A DNA stretch of 64,000 nucleotides from Heloderma charlesbogerti. Lineage: Eukaryota > Chordata > Lepidosauria > Squamata > Helodermatidae. This document shows positions 10,102 through 20,783 of this stretch, one piece after another. Below the pieces are notes generated by a model. It saw only the letters and a program-made list of their open reading frames with translations, had not been told where the DNA came from and did not search any database. Location: contig JANEZZ010002202.1 in the NCBI GenBank assembly GCA_026122225.1, forward strand, positions 62,001-126,000, read 5' to 3'. Within the stretch, counting starts at the first letter, position 1, and every line of letters starts with the position of its first letter. The position numbers and the translations under genes were made by a program.

Positions 10102-10613
10102 TAGGGGTGTACGGATTCCCCAACGTCCGTTCTGATGAGGAATCCATGGGGGGAGGAGGTGATCCATTCCTCCCCCCCCCCGGAATTCTTCGGAGTGGCC
10201 GCTTACTTTGCTGGCCAGGGCCATTCGCCTCCTCTGTGCTGATTGCCATTTCTTAAAAAAAACAAAAAAAACATGGCGATAGGCAGGATGTGCCCATGGA
10301 CTTATATGCAAATACATCCATGAATCTTGCATATAAGTCTATGTGTCCATAGGCTTATATGCAAGATTCATGGCTCTATTTTGTGTATAAGTCCATGGGC
10401 ACATCCTGCTGATCGCCATTTTTTTTTTTTAAGAAATAGTGATTGGCACGGAGGAGACGAACGGCTCCAGTGGAAGAAGCACCTGAGTGTCGTTCCACCG
10501 CAAATCCTCCTGGAGCAGAGGTAAGTGGTGCCAATCCGCTGCAGATTCCTGAGGCCAAATTCCAAAGAATCTGGCCTCATCTGAATTCGCAATGGATTTC
10601 CCTAACTTCCCTA
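10102..10613. mobile_element. Divergent H-like hAT element with unrelated internal hairpin
   Basis: Begins TAGGGGTGTACGGATTCCCC and ends TTTCCCTAACTTCCCTA. The perfect 8-bp duplication ATCACAGT is at 10094-10101 and 10614-10621. The ends resemble the H family but the middle does not. Instead of TACGTA stems it has a two-level hairpin: outer stem AGGATGTGCCCATGGACTTA paired near 10391-10409, inner stem ATGAATCTTGCATATAAG paired near 10357-10373. A- and T-runs flank it as in H copies. GAGGTAAGTG near 10520 is a strong donor-like motif facing right. Non-coding. Confidence 0.85.
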
Positions 10614-10681
10614 ATCACAGTACAATCAGAAAGCTAGAAACATAAATGAAATAGAAACTATGGAAGAAAAAGTCTCTCTAG

Positions 10682-11507
10682 TAGGGATGTCAGAGAATTC
10701 CGCCATGGACTCCAGTGAGGCCGGATTCTAAAGAAATTAGAATCCCCCCCGCCCCGCCCCCACCACACTGCAGAATCCCCCTAGGACAGACCTACCTGGT
10801 GGCGGATGCGGCAGTGGATCTGGCGGCGGTGGATGAAGCGGTGGCTCCGGCTGCTGCCAGGCTGCTGCCAGGCTGCTGTGGCCGCAAATGGCAGCCGTCG
10901 TAGCGGCCGCCATTTGCATCCCTACACTTGCCCGTGATAGGCTACGTATATATTTACATAGCCTATCACATCTAAAGCAGGGATGCAAATGGCGTAGGGG
11001 ACGCCATTTGTGTCCCTGCTTTAGATGTGATAGGCTACGTAAATATATACGTAGCCTATCATGGGCAAGCGTATATTTATGGTGCCATTTGCGTCCCTAC
11101 GCTTGCCCATGATAGTCTACGTATATATTTATGTAGCCTATCACGGCTAAAGCAGGGACACAAATGGCGCCCCCTATGCCATTTGCGTCCCTGCTTTAGC
11201 CGTGATAGCCTACGTAAATATATACGCAGCCTATCACGGGCAAGCGTATATTTATGGTGATATTTATGTAGCATATCACGGGCTAGCGTAGGGACGCAAA
11301 TGGCATTCCCTACGCAGGACGCCATTTGTGTCCACAGCAGCCCAGCAGCAGGTGGAGGCCCTGCTGTGGATTGGACTGGCTGGCAGCTCCGCGGACTGGC
11401 TGCGGAGCAGAGCCGGCTGGGCAGGATTCCAAGGGGGAAGAACGGATCACCACCCCCCACCTGCAGACCGCAGCAGAGCCAGGTAAGAGGGGTTTCGTAC
11501 ACTCCTA
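10682..11507. mobile_element. H-family non-autonomous hAT element with hairpin chain
   Basis: Left end is End2 (TAGGGATGTCAGAGAATTCC); right end is End1 (GGTTTCGTACACTCCTA). The perfect 8-bp duplication CTCTCTAG is at 10675-10682-adjacent bases 10674-10681 and at 11508-11515. The interior between about 10900 and 11320 is an uninterrupted chain of palindromes in which GTGATAGGCTACGTA-type stems alternate with AAATGGCG-type stems. The AGGTAAGAGG motif near 11482 faces the right end. The element lies just upstream of, or within the 5' region of, the CR1 copy. No transposase. Confidence 0.9.
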
Positions 11508-11530
11508 CTCTCTAGTGGTGGTGCCCTGCA

Positions 11531-12500
11531 AGGTCTGTGCAATGTTTGCTTTCTTGCCTGAGATCACCATGGCCTACATGTGCAATAAGTGCAAGTTGAT
11601 GACACTGTTGGAAGAAAAAGTAAGAGGACTGGAGCAGTGAGTGTCGACCCTCTGGGGAATAAGAGAAGACAAAGAGTTCTTAGAACAGTGAAACCACAGC
11701 AGCAAAGTGAAGTACAGAAGCCAGAAGAGCAGCAGCAAGCTGAGGCAGAAGAGGACAATGCTGAGGCGACAGAAAATGAAGTAGAGGAGACTCCTTAGAA
11801 AAGAGTGACAGTTAGGAGCAGAAGAACTAGAAGACACTCTGCACCACTGGAAGCAGTGGAGCTATGGAACCGATTCCAGGTACTTGAGGATGAGACTGGA
11901 GGACAGCCTGCAGAGGAAGAATTACAGGGGACCCTGCATGAGAGTGAGCAAGAGGCTGAAGGTCAGTCAAGCACAGGCGATGAAACCCAGGCCTACAACA
12001 AGAAGAGAAGAGTAGTAGTAGTGGGAGACTCTTTGTTGCGTGGGATTGAAACCCAAGTATGTCATGAAGACCCGTGGACTCACCAGGTATGCCATCTCCC
12101 AGGAGGATGGATTACAGATGTGATTGAAGGGTTGCCTACACCCATAAAGCCCACTGACAGGTACCCCTTTTTCTCATCCATGTGGGAGCAAATGATACCG
12201 CCAAGCAGAGCTATGAAGAAATCATGTCAGACTTTGAAGCTTTGGGAAGGAAACTCAAGAACTTTGGGGCCCAGACAGTTTTCTCATCCATCCTTCTAGT
12301 AGTTAGAATAGGGATAGAAAGGGAAAGAAAAATACTCCGGGTGAATGACTGGCTATGAAGGTGGTGCCGACACGAGATATATGGATTCTGGGACCACGGG
12401 CTATACTTCCTGGAAGATGGACTGTTGACAAGGGATAGGTTGCACCTCACAAGGGCTAGGCAGTATGTGTTTGGCCACAGCATGAAGAACTTCATCAGGA
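11531..12500 (+). pseudogene. CR1 ORF1 remnant (zinc-finger-like plus esterase domain)
   Basis: CR1 ORF1 encodes a nucleic-acid-binding protein with an SGNH/esterase-like domain that joins the RNP used for retrotransposition. Here the N-terminal part shows CKVC and CNKC pairs followed by a coiled segment (LLEEKVRGLEQ), ending at a TGA near 11638. After a frame change, a Gln/Glu-rich linker follows (11589-11798). Another stop precedes the esterase part, where RVVVVGDSLLRG at about 12009-12044 is the catalytic-serine block. Downstream frames contain the remaining CR1 landmarks (DRLHLTRARQ-like residues near 12435) out of frame. Decayed and non-functional. Confidence 0.85.
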
Positions 12501-12654
12501 GGGCTTTAAACTGAATCCTACAGGGGAGGGAGATGTAAAGTTAGGGGTAACAACAGATGAAGGCTCATGCACCACAATGGAGAGAACAGCTCTAAAGGCG
12601 ACCAATAATAGGCTTCAAAAATATGTAGAAAGAAAGCCAGAGTAAAAAGAACAT

Positions 12655-14150
12655 GGTTTTCGATGTCTATATACTAATGCCCAGAGTACGGGAATCAAAC
12701 AGAACGAACTTGAACTCTTAATCCAAGAGGGAAATTATGACTTGATAGGTGTAACTGAAACCTGGTGGGATGACTCCCATGACTGGTACAGCAATTGAAG
12801 GATATAACTTGCTCAAAAAGAACAGGAGGAACAGAAAGGGAGGTGGAGTTGCACTATATGTTAAAACAACATATCTCTGCACCCTCATATCTATGCACCA
12901 AGCTCATCCTCATACAGGAGGATGAGCTTGGTAGCCCCATCGAGAGCATCTGGGTTAAAATAAATGGAGCAAAGAATAAAAGGAATCTGGTGGTCGGAGT
13001 CTACTACCGGCCACCCAATGAAGGAGAAGATGAGGATGAAACTTTTGAAAAACAAATTGCCAATGTTTCAAGGAAGCATGATGTAGTAGTAATGGGGGAC
13101 TTCAATTTCCCTGATATTTGTTGGGAGACAAATTCTGCAAAACATGGTCCCTCCAAGAAATTCCTGACTTGTATTGCTGATAACTTCCTCCTATAGAAAG
13201 TGGAAGAAGGAACTAGAGGATCGGCTATCCTTGACCTGATCCTAACCAACAGAGATGACATAGTAGGGATGTAGGAATCCCTTACCTTGTTCCAGTGGCG
13301 GTGTCTGCTGGAGGGGGGGAGCTGCTCTGTCCCTCCCCCCGGAATCCTCCCCGGCCAGCTCCGCTCCGCAGTGACTCCGCGGAGCTGCTGGCCGGAGCCG
13401 CCCACAGCCAAACATTCAGCTGCTGGGCTACACAGGGACGCAAATGGTGGCCACCGTAGCTGCCGCCATTTGTGTCCGTGTCTTTAGCTGTGATAGGCTA
13501 CGTAAATATATACATAGCCTATGACGGCTAAAGACACGGACGCAAATGGCGGTGCCTATGGCAGCCACCATTTGCGTTCCTTCCTATTGCTGTGATAGGC
13601 TATGTATATATTTATGTAGCCTATCACGGCAAAAGACAGGGGCGCAAATGGCAGATGCTACACCATTTGCAACCGTCTTTTGCCATGATAGGCTACGTAA
13701 ATATATACGTAGCCTACCACGGCTAAAGACATGGATGCAAATGGTGGCGGCTACGCCATTTGCATCCCTGCCCTGAGCCGCGATAGGCTATGTAGATACT
13801 TACATAGCCTATCACGGCTTGCCAGGGATGCAAATGGTGGCTGGCGTAGTGGCCGCCATTTGCGGCCACAGCCCGACAGCAGCTGGAGCCGCTGCTGGAG
13901 CTGCCGCCGCCGGAGCTACCGCCGCCAGGTAGGCTCCGTTTTGCGGGGCTTTCATGGGGTGGTGGGGCAGGTTGCTCCGTTCCACCACAGATTCCGGGGG
14001 GCCATATTCACTGGAATTCGGCCTCGCTGGGATCCCTGGTGGAATTCTCTAACATCCCTATGACTTAGTGGATAAAGTAGCAGTTACAGGAACTCTGGGG
14101 GAAAGTGACCATGTTATACTTGAGTTCTTGGTTCTAAAGGAAGCAAAAGC
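12655..14150 (+). pseudogene. CR1 endonuclease (APE-type) remnant, split by an H element
   Basis: The APE-like endonuclease nicks target DNA. Visible blocks are YTNAQS-like sequence at about 12669, [10 protein letters not shown] near 12760, [15 protein letters not shown] at 12998-13040, [12 protein letters not shown] near 13092 and LDLILTNRDD just before 13256. The H insertion at 13264-14060 interrupts the frame, and the C-terminal GESDHVILEF block with the conserved Ser-Asp-His is at 14098-14127. A TAG at 13194-13196 and frame changes near 12790-12900 also break it. The order of blocks and the SDH motif support the call strongly. Confidence 0.85.
13264..14060. mobile_element. H-family hAT element inserted in the CR1 endonuclease
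   Basis: Left end is End1 (TAGGGATGTAGGAATCCCTT); right end is End2 (GGAATTCTCTAACATCCCTA). The flanks TGACATAG (13256-13263) and TGACTTAG (14061-14068) match at 7 of 8 bases. Removing the element and one flank restores the continuous CR1 text AACCAACAGAGATGACTTAG. It is 797 bp with at least five GTGATAGGCTA-type hairpins between 13490 and 13820, separated by AAATGG(T/C)GG stems, and an End2 hairpin at about 13990-14045. CAGGTAGG near 13926 and CTTACCTTG near 13281 are its outward donor-like motifs. Confidence 0.92.
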
Positions 14151-14506
14151 CGAGTGTAGTCAAACCCGTTCCCTGGATTTGAGGAAAGCCAATTTTAATA
14201 AACTCAGAACAATCATAAGTAAGGTCCCATGGCAAGCGACTCTAATGAGAAAAGGAGTCCAAGATGGGTGGGACTTTTTAAAAAAGGGAATTCTCAAGGT
14301 ACAATTACAAACAATTCTAACAAGAGAAAAAAGGCAGTAGACAACAGAAGAAGCCAATGTGGCTTCACAAAAAGCTTAGAGATGACCTGAAAACAAAAAA
14401 GGACACATATAGTAAGTTCAAGGAAGGCCAAACTACGAAGGAAGAGTAAAGGCAGGTAGCACAGAATTGTAGGGATGGCATCAGGAAGGCTAAAGCTGAG
14501 AACGAG

Positions 14507-16255
14507 TTGAGGTTAGCGAGTGATGCTAAAAGCAACAAAAAGGCTTTCTTCAGATACGTACATAGTAAAAGACAGAGGAAAGAAATGGTGGTTCAACTAT
14601 TAAATCAGGATGGCAAAATGATAACAGATGACAAAGGCAGAAGTGCTCAATTCCTACTTTGGCTCAGTCTTCTCCTGAAAGAGGGTTTATGACACACACA
14701 CACCCCGGCAAAGGCGAAGTACAGGCTGAAGGGGCAGGATTTCAGCTTGAGATTGACAGGCATATGGTCAAGAAACATCTAATTACTTTGAATGAGTTCA
14801 AATCTCCAGGGCCAGATGAACTACATCCTAGAGTAATAAAGGAACTGGCAGAAGAACTCTCAGAACCACTGTCTATTCTCTTTGAGCAATCATGGAGGAC
14901 GGGTGAAGCGCCAGATGACTGGAGGAGGGCTAATGTTGTCCCCATCTTCAAAAAGGGTAAAAAGGAGGAACCTGGGAACTACAGACCAGTCAGTCTGACA
15001 TCAATCCCTGGGAAAATTCTGGAGCAGACGATAAAGCAATCCATCTGGAAGCACCTTGAAAACAATGCAGTGATTACTCGAAGCCAACATGTATTTGTCA
15101 AGAACAAAGCCTGCCAGATGAATTTGATCTCATTTTTTGATCAGGTAACCTCCCTTGTGGACCGTGGCAATGCTGTAGACATCATATACCTCGACTTCAG
15201 CAAAGCTTTTGATAAAGTGCCCCATGATATCCTGATGAGCAAACTAGCTCAAAGTGGGCTACATGAAACAACGATCCGGTGGATCCACAGTTGTCTACAG
15301 AATCGGACTCAAAGAGTGCTTATCAATGGGACCTTCTCAAACTGGGGAGAGGTAATGAATGGGGTACCACAGGGCTCAGTCCTGGGCCCAGTGCTCTTCA
15401 AGATTTTTATTAATGACTTGGAGGAGGAGGTGCAGGGAATGCAGATCAAATTTGCAGATGACACAAAATTGGGCAGGATAGCTAATACTTTGGAAGACAG
15501 AAACAAAATTCAAAGTGATAGTGACAGACTGGAGCACTGGGCAGAAAACAACAGAATGACATTTAATAGGGATAAATACCAAGTTCTGCACATAGGAAAA
15601 AGAAACCAAATGCACAGTTACAAGATGGGGGATACGTGACTCAACGACACTACAAGTGAGAAAGTTCTTGGAATTGTTGTCAATCACAAGCTGAATATGA
15701 GCCAACAATGTGATGTGGCTGCAAAAAAGGCAAATGCTATTTTGGGCTGCATTAATAGAAGCACAGCTTCCAAATCCCAGGAAGTACTAGTTCCCCTCTA
15801 CTCAGCACTGGTTAGGCCTCATCTGGAGTACTGTGTCCAGTTCTGGGCACCACACTTTAAGAAGGATGCAGACAAACTGGAGAGGGTTCAGAGGAGGGCA
15901 ACAAAGATGATCAGGGGACTGGAAACAAAGCCCTGTGAAGAGAGACTGAAAGAACTGGGCATGTTTAGCCTTGAGAAAAAAAACACTGAGGGGAGATAGG
16001 ATAGCGCTCTTCAAGTACTTGAAAGTTTGTCACAGAGAGGAAAGCCAGGATCTCATTTCGATCATCCCAGAGTGCAGGCCACGGAATAATGGGCTCAAGT
16101 TACAGGAAGCCAGATTTCGGCTGAACATCAGGAGAAACTTCCTGACTGTTAGAGCAATACGACAATGGAACCAATTACCTAGGGAGGTAGTGGGCTCTCC
16201 CAGATGGGAAGCATTCAAGATGAGGCCGAACAGCCATCTGTCACGGATGCTCTGA
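14507..16255 (+). pseudogene. CR1 reverse transcriptase remnant
   Basis: Reverse-transcribes CR1 RNA at the nicked target. The main frame 14659-15639 holds the canonical blocks: FKSPGPDELHPRVIKEL, NYRPVSLTSIPGKILEQ, YLDFSKAFDKVPH, NGVPQGSVLGPVLF and the catalytic FADDTKLG at 15451 (YADD variant normal for CR1). A TGA at 15637-15639 ends it. The same frame resumes at about 15640 through CRPHLEYC-like residues to KTEGR at 15999. A +1 shift in an A-run near 15978 puts the C-terminus (RNNGLKLQEARF, WNQLPREVVGSP) into another frame ending at 16255. Two lesions in the RT alone make it a pseudogene. Confidence 0.92.
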
Positions 16256-16341
16256 CTGGGATTCCTGCATTAAGCAGGGGGTTGGACTCCCTGGCCTTGT
16301 AGGCCCCTTCCAACCCTACTATTCTATGATTCTATGATTCT

Positions 16342-16857
16342 AAGGGTGCAGTGTCCATTATTCCTCTAGGAATATTCCATCATACAGGCAGGTTCCCATT
16401 GGCATGTGTAAATGGACATTAGGTGTCCAAGGTTGTTATGAAGAATAGGAGGTGCACACTGAAAAGAGATGAGGGAAAACTAAGTTCTGCCATTCCTTAG
16501 GTATCTCCCTCCATACAAGGCTTCACAGTGGAGTGGTTCAAGGCCTACTTATCTGGTCTAAATTTTAGATAATGTAATAGATGTCAGCATAAAATTTCCA
16601 CTCTAATTCCACCCCCAAAATTATTTCACCAAATTTATTTTAAAATAAATCTAGGTTCAATTTAGAATTTGAAACCATAACTTACATTGTCATTTTTATC
16701 ACTGTTGAAAAAGCTCACAAAAATTTATATGAATACTTAATCTCCTAATGCTCTGTACTAAAACCCAAGTAAAGCAGATGACAATCAACTTTAACCTTTA
16801 AGTGTGGATCTGATGTAAGAATGATGACAATTCTCATATTGGAATATAGTTCTATCC
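16342..16857. other. Non-coding sequence, nothing recognised
   Basis: AT-rich flank downstream of the CR1 3' end. No supported feature. Confidence 0.5.
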
Positions 16858-17230
16858 CTGGGGTCCCCAATGTGGTGCCCACTGACACCAGTGTACCTGC
16901 AGACTTGTCTCCCTGCTTCTCCTGAGTATAATTTTTTTTTTTTTTTACAGGGAGGTTGCCATGTTGCAAAGCAAAGTGCTGCCCTCCATATTTAAAAATT
17001 CAAAAGTTCAAAAGAGTAGCTTTGTATTTTGGAGCTCAGACCCCACCTCCGTCTTGTACTTGGAAAAGTTACATTTCTTCTGGAAAAAGAGTATTTTGTG
17101 ACTATCATGCCCACCATGGCAGCCGTTTTATGAATGAGCAATCCCCCCCATTGCCTTTTTGTGAGAGTGCCCACAATAAACACTCAACATTTCAAATGTG
17201 CCCACCAACCTAAAAAGTTTAGGGACCCCT
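16858..17230. mobile_element. hAT-like non-autonomous element (GGGGTCCC ends)
   Basis: The left end CTGGGGTCCCCAA and right end TTTAGGGACCCCTC are inverted. The interior contains TTTGTATTTTGGAGCTCAGA, shared with 43690-43735, so a dispersed family exists. The flanking bases do not give a clear 8-bp duplication. Superfamily assignment rests on the GGGGTCCCCAA-type terminus common in vertebrate hAT elements. Confidence 0.5.
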
Positions 17231-17703
17231 CTCATAGCATAGTTAAATGGCACCCATTTTTAAAAGCCCAGAACAGAGAAAGCCTTTCGGGGTTATAGTA
17301 TGTATATAAAAAGCTAAACTCTTATCCAACAACACTAAAGGGTAATTAAAATAAGAACTGAAACTCTGCAAAGCACACAATAGTGTACAGTACAGACAGG
17401 TTATCTGAGAAATGGGACTACTGGATCTCACTATGGGAGGCAGCATGCCTGGCATTCTATGCATCCAATCAAAGTCTGGTATGGGACTACTGAGCTTTCC
17501 CCATCTTGGATCTTGTTCCCATGCATCCATGCATGGAAATGGATTGTGTAGGTATAGGTAAGGTATCAAATAATGGGTACCAATATTCTGTAATTCAGTC
17601 AAAACTTTTTGAATAGACAGAATATAAATCCAAAGAATTGATATAAATCTTAAAAATTGACATTGTGATGCTAACTAAACTTTGTTCTAAGGAAAGTAAC
17701 CTA
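17231..17703. other. Non-coding sequence, nothing recognised
   Basis: No supported gene or repeat. The 119-codon minus frame 17602-17243 has no recognisable motif. Confidence 0.45.
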
Positions 17704-17835
17704 GGGCTCAATCCTATGCATGTTTACACAGAAAAAGTTCTACAATTCCCAGCATTCACCCATCAGCCATGTTGACTGGGGAATGCTGGGGGTTGTAGGA
17801 ACTTTTTCTGTCTAAACATGCATAGGATTGTGCCC
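17704..17835. mobile_element. Short hairpin MITE (CAATCCTATGCATG ends)
   Basis: A 132-bp near-palindrome. GGGCTCAATCCTATGCATGT pairs with ACATGCATAGGATTGTGCCC, continuing inward through CAGAAAAAGTT and CCCAGCATTC. No coding capacity and no clear target duplication (CTA and ATA flank it). A longer relative may be the element at 34035-34450. Confidence 0.75.
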
Positions 17836-20507
17836 ATAAAGGATTGGGAACTGAGTCAAATGTTTTCCACGGGGAAGGAAGTTTTAAGGCATGAACACTA
17901 TTTAAATACAATTTAGCCCAAGCATCTCTTTTCAAACCTCATAAGAGCACAAATTTTCTGGACCACAGATTTTTACGTATAGATTCTCTGTAGCTGTTTG
18001 TCAGAATGAAGAGCTAGATAAAAATAGTTATCATTCTGGATCAGTACTCACATCTGTAAAATTAGCAGTGACCAAGATTAATTGAAATTACAAAATAAGA
18101 AAATAGATGCATATATTATGTGAATTCCTTGATGAAGTAATGAGGAATGAAGTGTGAGGTACTGAGGAATGAAGTTATCATGGTGTTTTCCCCAATGGTA
18201 TAGTGCATTCTATCCAGCAAGACATCCAGTGCATTACAGAACTTCCTGTTTTGAGGGTCTTTCTGAGCAAGGGGAAAAAATAACCCATCCTTACCTTCAT
18301 TCATAACCCAGTCACCAAGCCAGAAAAGTGATAAAGGACAAACCAGCCTTCAAATTCTCTGTTATCTTCCCTACCTACTCAAGGACTTAACAGTGCTTTC
18401 TCTTAGAAAATAGGCGAGATACCAATTTAGCAACTGTAGGGTCCCAGAATTATTATGACAATGAGAGATCCAACTCCTTTCCCTACTGGTTCTAGGTTTT
18501 GTGGACCTGGTGATTGCTTAAGGAGTGAAGAACATATTCCTTTTTCATTTTTGATTAACCCCAAGCAACAGGAAGCACATCTGGGGGTCGCTAAAACAAT
18601 GATGTGCTTTCCATCTACCAATGCCTACCCAGATTAGATCCCCTTCTTCATAAACAACAAGCAGACTTATTTTATATATAGTAAGAGACACTGAAAGTTG
18701 ATTTGAGCCTCATGTAATGTAAGAACACCCTTTGACCTCTTGATTCACCATGAATTTAACCTTCATATCACAGAGATTACTATGGTATTGTGGTCTGAAT
18801 CAATAGTAGTTTCCTGCAACACAACACACAAGCCATTAGCAACAGTGAAAAACAGAGCCTCAGCTACATTTATTTTAAATAGTGCAGATTCTGAAAGATT
18901 TAGTAGAATTAGTATATTGTTTGTTTACTGGGTACCAGGGAATCTACAAATGCATAAACTATATTGTAACAACTTTTTAATGATAAAATATATACATCTG
19001 GATGTTTTCAATCAGCAGGAACTTCTGAAGCTGACTTTCAGTTTAACTGTGTATTAAGTACAGGAATTCAGTCTAATCAGTCTGTAAACAAACCTCAGTA
19101 AGGAAGAGAAACAGCAACAGAAATGTGCAAAACCTCTCTCTTTCTGTCTCCCAGCATGCTAATATACACATATCTTTGTGCAATAGTTTCAATTTCTGTT
19201 ATTAGTGTGTACATGTTCAGATACAAAAGCATTTTCACAAATGCCCACTAGTTTAAAGCTGGATCATGTTGCCTGTTTAAAACACACCTCTAAACAATAT
19301 AAACAATATAAACAGTATAAATATATTGGAATTCTTGAAACGTCTAGATATCCAAGATGCTTTGACAAACAGCAGAAATGCACTATTCACTTTTCTGTTT
19401 TTTGTCAGTGTCCTCAATGTGTGGCAGGTTCAAGCAATTTGGAAACTGCAAATCCCGAATATTTGTGGCAACTGTAGTCAGTTAACACAATCCATGTATA
19501 GAAATAAAATTATTCAATTCAAAGACAATCCCTCTCCAATTAAGAATCAGTTCTTGTCACCTGTCCTTTTGTGCATACTGTAAGACCTAAAGCACATGTT
19601 ACATTAAAGACGTAGAGACTCTATGCAAGTGTAGGGCCCTGACTTGGATTGGGACCCTAGCCCACGCTAGGGGGCTTTAACCCTTTCCCCTGCTGCAGTC
19701 CTAATCTAGATCCAGTGTGTGTGCGTGCGCACGTGTGTGCACACCTGCAATTCATATTGTGAAACAGTGATTCATTACAAGAAATGGATCATTATCTGGC
19801 AACATATACTGCAGACACAGGTCCCCCAATCTGGATAAAGACTGCAGTACTGGGAAGAAGGGCTAAAGCCCCCCCCCCAACATACTAGGGTCCTGATCTG
19901 GATCAGGACCCCTACACTTAGAAAAAAAGACATTGCTGCTAGCTACATCATTGAACTAAGGTGTGCTTTGACCCTAAGCTGTCAGAACTGCGCTATACCA
20001 CCCATCATTCCTTGATATCCTTTTCCATCTTCTAAAATTCTCTAAGTATACACTGATTTACAAAGGTTGGCTTTGCACTCAGACAAGAGAACAAGGAAGA
20101 TTATTTTACTAGGGTCACATGTAGAAGCTATCAGACACTAGATTACTTGTCCATCACTGCTCATTGGATTTTCTATTTGTCTTTATCAGTTATAAGGCTA
20201 ACTGATAAAGGCACTGCTGGTATAGCAAAGCTTGCATTACTCTGAAATGGCAGAGGGGAAAGAATAAGAATAGGAGAAAATGCATTTCTATGTAATAATT
20301 TACTTAAGTGAAATAATAAACTTGTACAAGCAGATGATACACCCAGCCTTGATGTCCCATCAAAACCCTACTTATGCTTTATCAATTGCTATTGCTTTGA
20401 AAGCATGTTGTCACCCCAGGGTACCAGATTAGCAGAGGGGATGGCTTGTTTGCTCCCATGGAGCATCAGATTCCTCCTCCTAATAATAATTCTCTCCTTC
20501 TAAAACC

Positions 20508-20510
<3 letters not shown>
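17836..20510. other. Non-coding sequence without recognised features
   Basis: About 2.7 kb of AT-rich DNA. The part 19595-19950 (GGACCCTAG, GATCCAGTGTGTG) vaguely resembles the interior of the 5516-6177 transposon but I could not confirm boundaries. No gene or RNA signal. Confidence 0.45.

Positions 20511-20547
<37 letters not shown>
20511..20547. repeat. (GT)n microsatellite
   Basis: About 18 uninterrupted GT dinucleotides. Confidence 0.95.
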
Positions 20548-20549
<2 letters not shown>

Positions 20550-20604
20550 AAATCTGTAGAGGTACTTGAGTATGTTGGATGCACAATTCCAGACACTATT
20601 GGCT

Positions 20605-20690
20605 TATACTGATGATGATGATTTCATTTCTGTATCGCCCCATAGTCAAAGCTCTGAGTGATTCACAACAATTTCTTGTAATAAGAAATA
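20605..20690 (-). mobile_element. L2-type 3' terminal fragment
   Basis: ATTTCATTTCTGTATCGCCC, then ATAGTCAAAGCTCTGAGTG, is a diverged form of the L2 3' end at 3940-3985 and 39990-40040. Confidence 0.55.
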
Positions 20691-20722
20691 CAAGAACAGT
20701 TTTTAATTTTATGAATTGAGTT

Positions 20723-20783
20723 TAGTAATGTGAACTGTTTTTACTGTGCATTATATATTTTATGAACTTTGCTTATATTATAG
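20723..20783. repeat. 60-bp direct repeat, copy 1 (copy 2 at 23657-23721)
   Basis: GTTTAGTAATGTGAACTG, then ACTTTGCTTATATTATA, recurs with few differences at 23657-23721 in the same orientation. Family unknown; it probably marks the 3' UTR of an old repeat. Confidence 0.6.

Larger units (their letters stand above)
11516..16341 (+). mobile_element. Near full-length CR1 LINE, interrupted by an H element
   Basis: Contains, in order, a CR1 ORF1 remnant with Cys pairs and an esterase-type GDSLLRG motif, an endonuclease region split by the H element at 13264-14060, a reverse transcriptase with FADD at 15451-15462, and the C-terminal segment WNQLPREVVGSP. The 3' end GGACTCCCTGGCCTTGTAGG is followed by CTATTCTATGATTCTATGATTCTA at about 16318-16341, the usual CR1 terminal repeat. 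Several frameshifts and stops make it inactive. The true 5' limit is uncertain because H elements lie directly upstream. About 4 kb without the insertion. Confidence 0.92.

Noticed and set aside
10888..13776. Frames with repeated CDRLRKYLRSLSR-like peptides over the hairpin regions
   Set aside because: They are translations of GATAGGCTACGTAAATAT palindromes and appear on both strands of every H copy. They have no domain and no consistent start, so they are not genes.
13490..13820. Regularly repeated palindromes that look like a CRISPR array
   Set aside because: Repeat spacing and sequence vary, the intervals are themselves palindromic, and the setting is a eukaryotic hAT element. No cas genes are near.
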